64,000 nt of DNA from Leptolyngbya sp. SIOISBB. Its GTDB lineage: Bacteria; Cyanobacteriota; Cyanobacteriia; Phormidesmidales; Phormidesmidaceae. The stretch is from the NCBI GenBank assembly GCA_010671905.1, contig JAAHII010000002.1:186001-250000 (forward strand), given 5' to 3'. Positions 20,494-28,596 of the stretch are shown here, piece after piece (position 1 is the stretch's first letter; every line of letters begins with the position of its first letter). Made by a program: the position numbers and the translations under genes. The notes under the pieces were generated by a model. It searched no databases, was not told the DNA's origin, and was given only the letters and a program-made list of their open reading frames with translations.

Positions 20494-21803
20494 ATGGCTA
20501 AAACGTTTGCCGCGCAAGTGAATCGACTCCCTGACAGCCCGGAGTTAGGGGCGGCATTAGAGTATCTGTGCCGGGAGTCCAACAAGCTCTACAACTGTAC
20601 GGTGTATCTAGCTCGACAGCTTTATTTCAAGGCCAACAAATTCTCGAATGGGCGCTGGTTGTCCAGCCAGATGAAGCGCAATTCCCAATGAAGGCGCTCT
20701 ATACCAGCGCCGCCCAGCAAACCTGTCTCTCGGTGGGCGAGGCGTTCAAGAGTTTTAAGGCACTGCTGAAGCTTTGGCGACAGGGCGAACTCCCCGAAAG
20801 GCCCCAGCCGCCCCACTATCGCACCGCCAATGGGTTGTTTCAGATCAGTTATCACAAACGCTGGTTAAAGCTAGTTGATGGTCAAGTCAGGGTGCCGATG
20901 GGGACGGCCTGCAAGGTGTGGTTCAACCTGCCTGAAATTTTCTTGCCCTTCCCGACCAATTTAGACTGGAGCAAAGTTCGAGAACTGCAAATCGTTCCCA
21001 GGGCCGGATACTTTGATGCCGTCTGGATTTGTGAGGGAAAACCTGTAGAGCCTGTCGCTATTGACCCTGAAAAAGCCTTGTCGATTGACCCCGGCTTAGA
21101 TAACTGGCTGACTTGCACAGACAGTCTAGGAAATGCATTCATCGTTGACGGCAAGCATCTCAAGTCTCTGAACCAGGGGTACAACAAACGGGTTGCCAAC
21201 ATTAAAGCGGGCAAGCCTCAGGGGTTTTGGTGTAACCTGCTAGACCGCATCACCGGGAAGCGTAACCGTCAGATGCGGGATGCGGTCAATAAAGCGGCTC
21301 GCATCGTTGTCAATCATTGCTTAGAGAACGGCCTTGGCACCCTCGTTTTTGGCTGGAATCAGGGGCAAAAGAAAGGGGCTGAGATGGGGCGCAAGACCAA
21401 TCAAAAGTTTGTTTCAGTGCCGACCGCAAAGCTCAAGAAGCGAATCCAGCAACTGGCTGAGCAGTACGGCATGGAGTTTATTGAACAAGAGGAAAGCTAT
21501 ACGTCAAAGGCGTCGGCGCTAGATCTGGATGAGATTCCCGTTTTCGGTGCAAAACCCGAAGGATGGAAGTCGTCTGGAAAGCGTGTGAAGCGGGGGCTTT
21601 ATCGTTCCGCCGATGGAACCGAAATCAATGCAGACTGTAACGGTGCTTGGAATATCGGCAGAAAAGCAAACGTAGTCGGAATGCAACGCAAACCGAGTAG
21701 AGGGCATTTGACTAGCCCTAAGCGTCTGAGAGTATGGGATTTGCCGCATGTTGATCCTACCAGAAGTGCTGAAACTCCCTCCGGGGATTCCCCGTCGCTT
21801 TAG
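20494..21803 (+). pseudogene. tnpB: IS605-type TnpB (RNA-guided nuclease family), frameshifted
   Basis: Start ATG at 20494 (MAKTFAAQVNRLPDSPELG). The N-terminal frame ends at SSQMKRNSQ; the other frame resumes MKALYTSAAQQTCLSVGEAF. AATTCCCAATGAAGGCG around 20681-20697 lacks one base that would join them. The RuvC-like residues remain: D in LSIDPGLDNWLTC, E in FIEQEESYTSKASALD, D in NADCNGAWNIGRKA. The usual C-terminal zinc-finger cysteines are not visible: the segment between the RuvC E and the final D holds none at the expected places. TnpB is a transposon-encoded RNA-guided DNA endonuclease; an omega-RNA would overlap the 3' end and right element end. As read, likely inactive. Confidence 0.8.
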
Positions 21804-21819
21804 CGCGGGGAGTAGTCAA

Positions 21820-22221
21820 AAAGGCCGACGCGATGATGTACAGATCGCCGATGTTGATTTGCCAGTTGTTGCTAACCAAGACGATCGCTAAAATGCCGAC
21901 CAAAATAAACGAGAACCCAATCCATTCCGCCTTGATAATGGGTTTGCCCCAAATGACCGCACCGGCTAGCGCAAACAAAATCGGCCCCAATCGGCCCAAT
22001 AAGACGGCATTCGTCACCATGGTGTGCTCTAAACCGGCAAAGATGAGTGCCGAGAGCAACGCTGCTAAACAGCCATTGATCAACATACCCAGCCAAAGGC
22101 TGAGGGTCTGGGCGTTCACCACCAAAAACGCAATCAGAGATGGGCGCAAGGCTTGCAGGGCCCGTGATGACACCAGCATGAATTTAGGGTTGAGGCTAGA
22201 GAGAAAGGTGTCTTCATCCAT
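21820..22221 (-). pseudogene. DMT/EamA-type membrane transporter, 3' end cut by IS605
   Basis: From ATG at 22221 (MDEDTFLSSLNPKFML) the sequence shows several hydrophobic helices, including LIFAGLEHTMVTNAVLLGRL and IGFSFILVGILAIVLVSNNW, and resembles EamA-type drug/metabolite transporters. Coding stops being family-like at IIASAF, where the IS605 right end begins; the frame then runs into IS sequence to a stop at 21757. Only about 130 of an expected 290-300 residues remain. It starts 10 bp after the upstream gene's stop, so it was the last gene of the redox operon. Confidence 0.65.
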
Positions 22222-22231
22222 GGCACTACGC

Positions 22232-22999
22232 TTAAACCCGCTCATAGGTGGACAGCTCGGCCTGCAACACAAACATGTCGTCGTACTGCATGACGGTGCC
22301 CGTAATGCGAATGGGGTCAGCCACATAGTCAAGGATGCGATCGTTGACCGCCTGTCCCTGCTCGTCTGCCAGCAAGAAATACATCACGTCATCGCGATTA
22401 TTGTGCACCCGAAACACTGCTGGCACTCCCCCGCTAATGCAGCGAATGGCACAGGCTCGATGCGTTTTGCTTTGCCCTGGTTTCATGACGCCGGGGTAGC
22501 ATTTGCTATCTAGAATTTCCCCAGTCAAGGAAAACTCTCCTAGGGAAGTACCGGCATCGGGATTGATCGTGACGTTCGCCGGTGGGTCAATCGGTTCTGC
22601 CGAACGCGCGGCAATGACCGAAAGTTGGTTGCGGGAAACAATCGTGCCCGTGAGTTTGACCCACTGCCCGACCTGTTCCACGATGGCGGGACTCGGTGAG
22701 GTCTTGCCGGTCCCTGAGAGCAGATAACGAGAAAAGGGCACCGCATCGACCACGTTGCCGGGGCGAGGCACGATGAGGTGAGGCACGGGCGCACCGACGA
22801 GCAACCCCTCTAGCTCGGTGGTGCCTTGGACTCTGCCACTGTTGAACTGGTTGTGAATACCGGGCAAGACGATCGCAAACAGAATGGTGCCTAACACCAA
22901 GAGGGGAATAAACCGCAGGAGGAACTGCCGATAGCTCGCGGGAGCGGGGGCATAGTTCACATAAAATTCGTCGTTAGCAGGGGGTTGAGAAGACGGCAT
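22232..22999 (-). CDS. Membrane-anchored hypothetical protein of the redox island
   Basis: 255 residues. A single N-terminal membrane helix (FLLRFIPLLVLGTILFAIVL) is followed by a large domain with two beta-rich halves. Two segments have the look of OB-fold-like parts, VGQWVKLTGTIVSRNQLSVI and PIRITGTVMQYDDMFVLQAE. Between them lies LDSKCYPGVMKPGQSKTHRA followed by CAIRCISGG, a conserved Cys-rich stretch that could bind metal or haem. I recognise it as a conserved companion of Rieske/ferric-reductase-like proteins rather than a named enzyme. It follows the Rieske membrane protein by 33 bp and probably works with it at the membrane. Confidence 0.6.
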   Translation of the reverse strand: MPSSQPPANDEFYVNYAPAPASYRQFLLRFIPLLVLGTILFAIVLPGIHNQFNSGRVQGTTELEGLLVGAPVPHLIVPRPGNVVDAVPFSRYLLSGTGKTSPSPAIVEQVGQWVKLTGTIVSRNQLSVIAARSAEPIDPPANVTINPDAGTSLGEFSLTGEILDSKCYPGVMKPGQSKTHRACAIRCISGGVPAVFRVHNNRDDVMYFLLADEQGQAVNDRILDYVADPIRITGTVMQYDDMFVLQAELSTYERV

Positions 23000-23032
23000 G
23001 GCGGTGATTGGGGAAAATAGCGAAAAGACGGT

Positions 23033-24139
23033 TTAAGCGATTACTGCCGGTACAACAGCCGTACCAGGAGGGTTGGGAGTAGCCCGGACGAAGATGCGAT
23101 CGCCCACCACTCTCACATCAAAGGTCGGGACTTTTTCATGGAAGGGGGGCGGGGACGCACCGCAATCTGGTAGGTACTGATAACCATGCCAGGGGCAAGT
23201 AATGCAGCCATCGATAACTTTGCCGTCCCCCAACGGGCCGTTTTGGTGCTGGCAGACATTGGAGATGGCAGAAATCTTGCCATCATATTTAAAGACTGCA
23301 ACGCGCTCGCCCGTGATCGTGACCACCTTGGCGCGATCATTCGGAATCTCACGCACGCTACCGACATCCACAAAGCCGTCATCGCCGGGCAGGAGGTTAG
23401 CGTGATCTTGCTTAAGCTCGCGAGAGCCCGCAATCAAGTGAATCGTCAAAATCCAGACCAGACCGAGCAACACCACCATGGTCAGCATGGGATGCTTGTT
23501 GGTCTGCAACGCCCCCAACACCACATGCCCGATCAGCAAACCGTAGGCGATATAAACGCCCATGTGCAAGGTCTTCCAGAGGGGCGCAGTCAGGTTAGAG
23601 AGCCAGAAGTCATGACTGGTCACGGCCATCAAAAACAAAATAATGAGGGCCAATACACCCAAAATTTCAAAGGGAAACAGGATGAAACTGCCGTAATGGC
23701 TATTGCCCACGAATAAACTCACCAGTGGGTCGAGATTGCCAAAGTCGTGATACCAGGTCAGCGCACCATTGAAATCAATCGGCCATCGGGGACCTCTAGC
23801 CCCCAAGATTTGCCAGGGCAACTTTAACCATTGCCAGCCGTTGACATGAATGAATGCCAGGAAAAACATCGTGACGCCCATATGCCGCCGGTTAAAGAGC
23901 AGCGGATAAAATTTGGGGCTGATACGACTCAAAGGACCAATGGACAGGATGACGTGGAGCAACAAAAACGCGGCTGACCCATAGGCGCGAATTCTGACCC
24001 CATGGAGGTCGATATCGGGGCTGGTCATCGCGGTGATGGTCATAAACCCGTACAGGTAAATGGCCACTGTGACCAGCAAAATCGTGTCGTAGATAATCTT
24101 GGGGCGACTCCATTGAATCGCTTTATATCCAACACTCAT
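23033..24139 (-). CDS. Ferric-reductase-like membrane domain fused to a C-terminal Rieske [2Fe-2S] domain
   Basis: 368 residues. The N-terminal about 240 residues form six or so helices (IIYDTILLVTVAIYLYGF, SAAFLLLHVILSIGPLSRIS, MGVTMFFLAFIHVNGW, LHMGVYIAYGLLIGHVVLGA) with spaced histidines suited to haem binding, as in the ferric reductase-like/YedZ group. The C-terminal about 100 residues are a Rieske domain: CQHQNGPLGDG and CPWHGYQYLPD supply the 2 Cys and 2 His ligands. It would move electrons between the membrane haems and a soluble partner. Neighbours on both sides are membrane proteins on the same strand. Physiological substrate unknown. Confidence 0.85.
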   Translation of the reverse strand: MSVGYKAIQWSRPKIIYDTILLVTVAIYLYGFMTITAMTSPDIDLHGVRIRAYGSAAFLLLHVILSIGPLSRISPKFYPLLFNRRHMGVTMFFLAFIHVNGWQWLKLPWQILGARGPRWPIDFNGALTWYHDFGNLDPLVSLFVGNSHYGSFILFPFEILGVLALIILFLMAVTSHDFWLSNLTAPLWKTLHMGVYIAYGLLIGHVVLGALQTNKHPMLTMVVLLGLVWILTIHLIAGSRELKQDHANLLPGDDGFVDVGSVREIPNDRAKVVTITGERVAVFKYDGKISAISNVCQHQNGPLGDGKVIDGCITCPWHGYQYLPDCGASPPPFHEKVPTFDVRVVGDRIFVRATPNPPGTAVVPAVIA

Positions 24140-24180
24140 GGGAATTTCCTCGGGGTGGGAGGCAGTAGACCTGAAAAACG

Positions 24181-24678
24181 TTAGGGAAAAAGACTGGAGG
24201 GCAGAGGGATGGCGGCGATCGCGGTATCTTGGCCGTGACTATAAAACAGCAGGTAACCCGAACCCGCTTGCATTTCGGGAATGACGATAAATTGGCGGGC
24301 ACTGGTACCCGACAACTGCCCCAGTAGCGTGGCATCCTCATCGACTGTTTCCGGAGCAGTGTCGCTGGGGCTCCAGTACACCAACGTGTCCGAGAATTGC
24401 AGGGGTTGGGTGGGCTTGATCATCAATATTTGCTCTGAGCCCGCAGTCTCTGCCGTGGTTAAGTGCACTGCAACGCCGTTTACCGAAACGGTCTCTGAAC
24501 CCATCACGGTTTCAGTTGCCGCCGAGGGAAAGTTGGCGGCAGCAAACAATTCGTCCGCTGCTTCATCGACTGTGGGAATCAAAGGACGCCAGATGAGCGC
24601 AGCTAGAAAAGCGATCGGCAAGAGCCCTGCCAGCCCCATCCACAGATAAAAGTGAGCTTTGCGTCGAGAGAGAATCAT
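24181..24678 (-). CDS. Small membrane-anchored hypothetical protein
   Basis: 165 residues with one N-terminal helix (FYLWMGLAGLLPIAFLAALI), then a soluble domain without cysteines that I recognise in no named family (DTLVYWSPSDTAPETVDEDA, FIVIPEMQAGSGYLLFYSHG). It lies 12 bp after the next upstream gene and 41 bp before the Rieske membrane protein, so it is most likely an accessory subunit of the same membrane redox complex. Confidence 0.55.
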   Translation of the reverse strand: MILSRRKAHFYLWMGLAGLLPIAFLAALIWRPLIPTVDEAADELFAAANFPSAATETVMGSETVSVNGVAVHLTTAETAGSEQILMIKPTQPLQFSDTLVYWSPSDTAPETVDEDATLLGQLSGTSARQFIVIPEMQAGSGYLLFYSHGQDTAIAAIPLPSSLFP

Positions 24679-24690
24679 CGTTTTCCGCTC

Positions 24691-24966
24691 CTACTGATGG
24701 GTTGCCTGCATGGCCGCTCGGCGATGGGCTGTCGTCTCAATGGGTTTCCGCTTACCCCTGACCCAACGCACTGCCAAGAGCGGCCAAAACACACACAGGC
24801 CAGGAATGATGACGAGCCGAAAGCCGATGTTCCACCCTTTGGCATCGGGGTCAACTCGCTGAATCCCACAGATCAAAAAGGGAATGGTAAAAATCAGCCC
24901 CGCAAAGACATAAGCCCGTATGGCTTTAATCATCCATTCGACAAGGGCAATACCAGGGGCATCCAT
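24691..24966 (-). CDS. Small membrane protein, first gene of the Rieske membrane operon
   Basis: 91 residues with two predicted helices (AYVFAGLIFTIPFLICGIQR and FRLVIIPGLCVFWPLLAVRW) and a basic tail (RGKRKPIETTAHRRAAM). No family recognised. Position at the head of a tight four-gene run (24966 to 22232) suggests a subunit or assembly factor for the Rieske/ferric-reductase-like protein. Confidence 0.55.
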   Translation of the reverse strand: MDAPGIALVEWMIKAIRAYVFAGLIFTIPFLICGIQRVDPDAKGWNIGFRLVIIPGLCVFWPLLAVRWVRGKRKPIETTAHRRAAMQATHQ

Positions 24967-25531
24967 AGCGGTTATTCCTTACGGGCTAGTTATGTAACTG
25001 CGATCGATTGAGAGATGAATTTTCGTCGTTTTAGGCTACGCTCACGAACTACTGTATGAGATTCACCCTGGGTAATCTGTGGGAAAAAATCATAACTTTT
25101 GTAGGTTCATAGACAGTTTTCATCTGAGCATTAGTCGTAAGGACAGCAAAAAGTTGCGAGTGGTTGGAGCAGGCGACCCTAATCGGCAGCTCGGAACACA
25201 TGGTGCTCTTAAAGCTGACGATTAGGCTGACCAGATAAAACCAGAAAAATCTGAGCGTATCGCAGAGTGCGGAAATGAAAGATTTGTTATGCCAGTTCCC
25301 CAAAATAGAGCTACAGATCAGAGCTGAGGGCCAGGGGAGCCAGGGAGCGCAGGGGGAAGTGTAGCTGGATTTTAGAGAATCGTTATTAAACGAGCGTTCT
25401 AGCCATCTAGATTGTTCGAACCACACTGCGGCTTGCTATACCTGTGGGAATAGCAAGGGTTTTCCAATACAGCCCTACCGAGGCTTCTCCAGTCTGGTCA
25501 GCAGCGCTTAAGCTCATTCAAATGCCGCGTT
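24967..25531. other. Intergenic region with a hairpin
   Basis: No convincing gene in 565 bp; the one longish minus-strand frame (25049-25426) has no family-like features. A perfect 8-bp inverted repeat, CTTGCTAT and ATAGCAAG, spans 25432-25457 with a 10-nt loop, about 75 bp downstream of the end of the next leftward gene; it may be a terminator. The promoter of the operon starting at 24966 should lie in the left part. Confidence 0.4.
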
Positions 25532-26413
25532 TTAAGGATGATTAATCGCCACCATCCGACATTGGTCGGCCCCTTCTCGGAGGTAGGCTTCTACCTTGGC
25601 TTGTTGATCAGCAGCGGGAATTTGGGCGATCGCCTCGCCCTTTAGCCAGGTACCGAGCCAGGTTCCCGGTTCTGTCCAAGCGCCCAAAGACAGTCCGGGC
25701 AAGGCCTCAGGACGCTGGCTGCGAGGCCAGGGATAGGTGTAAAAATAGGGCTGCTCGCACGTGTGGTCGCCGGGTTCAAAGCCAAATCCAAACGCCTTAG
25801 CCGTCTCTGGGTCACCGGCTTCCATCGTGACCAGCACTGCAATGTCGAAGTGATGGGGCCACATGCGAATCTCATTGGGCCCAGGATGAATGTCGAGATA
25901 GGTCTCTCGCACCCTCGCTAGCACAAGGTTGGCATTGCCGTAGTAATTGCAAAACTCGGCCATTGCCTGAGCATGGCTCTCGACATCATAGGCTGAGCCA
26001 TTGGCCACAGGATGATAGGGCATATCGGCAGGGGCATGATCGTTAAATTTATCGGTTGGCAGTCCCCACTTTGCGGCCTCTGCCACTAACCAGTCCGTCG
26101 CTTCTTGATGGGTGCGACCGTGCATCGGATAGATGAGGTGAAGTTCTCCAGAAACCAGAATGAGCAAGGTCAGATCAGCCAGGCGAAGGCCAAATTGTAC
26201 AGAGTCTTGGGCTGTCGGGATGGGATGGCTAACAAAAGCACTGTGCTGATCGAGCCAACCGAAATTGATATGGCTAAAGTCGTCTCGGGGCGGCACGAAA
26301 GCGATCGCGGCCAGCGCCGGGATTTGCAAAGCATGGTGGGCCTGGTTACGGGCTTCCACCAAAGAGCACGGATCAACCGCACCCACCGGACGCCAAGCTA
26401 TAGATTCAACCAT
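25532..26413 (-). CDS. Conserved hypothetical protein with HHFD motif (DUF5996-like)
   Basis: About 293 residues from ATG at 26413, chosen because GGAGAAG lies just upstream; an alternative start at 26458 adds 15 residues. It contains NEIRMWPHHFDIAVLVTMEA, resembling the WPxHFD segment of DUF5996-type proteins, and an acidic-aromatic region (EPGDHTCEQPYFYTYPWPRS). Histidines and aspartates are well placed for a metal site, but I cannot name a reaction. It follows the Rieske-TPP enzyme gene by about 170 bp on the same strand and may belong to that pathway. Confidence 0.5.
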   Translation of the reverse strand: MVESIAWRPVGAVDPCSLVEARNQAHHALQIPALAAIAFVPPRDDFSHINFGWLDQHSAFVSHPIPTAQDSVQFGLRLADLTLLILVSGELHLIYPMHGRTHQEATDWLVAEAAKWGLPTDKFNDHAPADMPYHPVANGSAYDVESHAQAMAEFCNYYGNANLVLARVRETYLDIHPGPNEIRMWPHHFDIAVLVTMEAGDPETAKAFGFGFEPGDHTCEQPYFYTYPWPRSQRPEALPGLSLGAWTEPGTWLGTWLKGEAIAQIPAADQQAKVEAYLREGADQCRMVAINHP

Positions 26414-26583
26414 GGAACTTCTCCGCAGTTCAACAATCGGGGCAAATCGGGCCAGCACCGTGGTGCTACAGTAGAGGACTTTTTCAGTAACTCACGGGCT
26501 AGAGTCCTCAATCTGTCCTTAACTCACGAGTTACTAGTTTTCTACACGTCAACCAATCGAGGGCTAACCCTTTATCGGATCCT

Positions 26584-28536
26584 TTAAATCAGGTTTACAT
26601 CGGCCATCACTTCTACGATCGCAGGGCCATCATATTTCAACCCTGCCGCGATCGCTTCATCCAGGGCAGCTGGCTCCGTTACTCGAATGCCTTTGCCGCC
26701 ACAAATCTCGGCATATTGGGCAAAGCTAGGATTATGCAACGACGTCTGCCACACATCCCATTCTCCGGCGCGCTGTTCTTTGCTGATTTTGCCCAGCTCG
26801 CTGTTATTTAGCAGGATGTGGGTGATGTTCATGCCGTACTTGACTGCGGTATTGAAATCCCCCATGTACTGCCCAAAGCCGCCGTCACCCGACACCGAAA
26901 CAATGGGACGTTCATGACCGGCAGCAGCCCAGGCTCCCATCGCACCGGGGAAGCCGAACCCGATCGAGCCCAGATAGCCGGACATTAAAACCGACTGAGC
27001 CTGACACTCAAAATATCGTCCGAAAGAATAGGTGTTGTTGCCCACGTCTACGGCAATGACCGCATTGGCGGGTACCTGCCGGGTCATCGCCGCAAAGATG
27101 GCAGCCGAGTTAATGCCGTTACCGCGATCGTCCTGTTCTCGACGGCGTTTCTCTTCACGCCAGATTGCCCATCGTTTAGTGATTTCGGGCCGCTGATCCT
27201 CATGAGAGACAGCACCGTCAAGGGCGGTGCGCAACTGCTCCACCACAATGCTAATCTCACCCCACACGGGGACTGTCACGGGATGGAATTTGCCCAAAGC
27301 CAGCGGATCAAAGTCCACTTGAATGATCGGCTTACCGGGATAAATCCCGGTGTGGTTAGAGAAAGAAGCACCAAACACCAGCAGCAGATCTGACTCATTC
27401 ATGAACCAGGAAGCGATGGGGGTGCCGCTGCGTCCCAACACCCCACAGCCTAGGGGATGATGGTCTGAGATCAATCCTTTGCCTTTGAAGGTGGTCAATA
27501 CGGGCGCATTCAGCATTTCTGCCAGAGCAATAATCGGTTCCATCGTGAATCGGGCACCGTGACCGACAATAATCACTGGACGCTGAGCCGCTTTGAGGTG
27601 ATCAACCGCTTGGGTCAGAGCCTCCGGAGGCGGGGCAATTTGCAGCGGGGTCAATCGTCCTTCTGGACCAGAAGCTTTGGCGTCTGGTGCCGCTGGTTCC
27701 GTTTGCACTTCATCTGGAAAAATCAGGTGGGTGACATCGCGCTCTAGTAGGGCATGTTTCAAAGCCTGGGTCATCAGTTCCCCATGCTTGCTGTGGCTCA
27801 GCACCGTCTGGCTCCAGGCGGCCACACCGCTAAAGGCAGCGGACAAATCACATTCTTGAAAGTTACCGGTGCCCAGAACTTGAGTACTGACTTGTCCAGT
27901 CAAGGCCAGAATCGGCGCGCGATCGACCTTGGCATCCCACATTCCTGTGAGCAGATTGGTGGCGCCGGGGCCAGCGATGGTGAGACACGCTGCCGGACGC
28001 CCGGTAAGTTTGGCATACGCCGAGGCTGCAAAGGCCCCAGCCCCCTCATGGCGAATGCCGATAAAGTTGAGCTTCCCTTGTTCCTCCTGACGGCGTAGGG
28101 CATCGGCTAAACCAAGGTTGGAGTGCCCAACCATACCGAAAACATGGGTGACGCCCCAGTTCACCAGGGTCTCGGCCATGACGTCGGTGACGGTGCGAAT
28201 ATGGGGCGATTCTTCTATCACACCGACATAGACGCCGTCATCCCGAACCTCGACGGGGAAGGTTGCCAATGCATCGTCGACTTCCAGATCTCCCGGTGGG
28301 TTACCTGTTAGGGGACAGTAGTCCCACCCATGCCAAGGACACCGCAACATGCCATTCTCAATAGAGCCCTCACCCAACGGGCCACCCTGATGGGGGCAGC
28401 GGTTATCCAGCGCCCCATACTGGCCGTTGTAATGGGTCATGGCCAGACTTTTGTGCCCGACGGTGACAGTTTTGACCCGGCCTTCGGGCAGTTCGTCTAA
28501 ATCCAGGACTTTGGACCATTGGGACACAGTCGACAT
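26584..28536 (-). CDS. Rieske [2Fe-2S] domain fused to a thiamine-diphosphate enzyme
   Basis: 650 residues. Residues 1-110 are a Rieske domain: CPHQGGPLGEG and CPWHGWDYCPLTG. The rest is a full TPP-dependent enzyme of the acetolactate synthase/pyruvate oxidase type: N-terminal pyrimidine-binding domain (GVTHVFGMVGHSNLGLADAL, IRHEGAGAFAASAYAKLTGR with the conserved Glu, CLTIAGPGATNLLTGM), central domain (VIIVGHGARF) and C-terminal pyrophosphate-binding domain with VSGDGGFGQYMGDFNTAV and LLNNSELGKIS. It probably decarboxylates a 2-oxo acid, with the iron-sulphur centre as a built-in electron carrier; the acceptor is unknown. Lies 60 bp downstream of a second Rieske-fused enzyme. Confidence 0.88.
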   Translation of the reverse strand: MSTVSQWSKVLDLDELPEGRVKTVTVGHKSLAMTHYNGQYGALDNRCPHQGGPLGEGSIENGMLRCPWHGWDYCPLTGNPPGDLEVDDALATFPVEVRDDGVYVGVIEESPHIRTVTDVMAETLVNWGVTHVFGMVGHSNLGLADALRRQEEQGKLNFIGIRHEGAGAFAASAYAKLTGRPAACLTIAGPGATNLLTGMWDAKVDRAPILALTGQVSTQVLGTGNFQECDLSAAFSGVAAWSQTVLSHSKHGELMTQALKHALLERDVTHLIFPDEVQTEPAAPDAKASGPEGRLTPLQIAPPPEALTQAVDHLKAAQRPVIIVGHGARFTMEPIIALAEMLNAPVLTTFKGKGLISDHHPLGCGVLGRSGTPIASWFMNESDLLLVFGASFSNHTGIYPGKPIIQVDFDPLALGKFHPVTVPVWGEISIVVEQLRTALDGAVSHEDQRPEITKRWAIWREEKRRREQDDRGNGINSAAIFAAMTRQVPANAVIAVDVGNNTYSFGRYFECQAQSVLMSGYLGSIGFGFPGAMGAWAAAGHERPIVSVSGDGGFGQYMGDFNTAVKYGMNITHILLNNSELGKISKEQRAGEWDVWQTSLHNPSFAQYAEICGGKGIRVTEPAALDEAIAAGLKYDGPAIVEVMADVNLI

Positions 28537-28596
28537 GGCACTCTCTTAAGTTAAGAACAGTTTGCAGAGACAGGTTGGGGCGCGTGGCAGTATGTC

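Larger units (their letters stand above)
19985..21820. mobile_element. IS605-type element (tnpA and tnpB divergent)
   Basis: Both edges carry subterminal hairpins usual for IS200/IS605: CCCCG...CGCGGGG near 20001-20022 on the left, and CCCCGTCGCTTTAGCGCGGGG near 21788-21808, followed by AGTAGTCAAA, on the right. Between them are a minus-strand tnpA and a plus-strand tnpB. Exact ends are estimated. The right end interrupts a DMT transporter gene; the left abuts an IS200 remnant. No target duplication is expected for this family. Confidence 0.75.

Noticed and set aside
25049-25426. Minus-strand open frame of 125 residues.
   Set aside because: Composition is not protein-like (many Ser/Cys/Trp in runs), no start signal and no recognisable motif.
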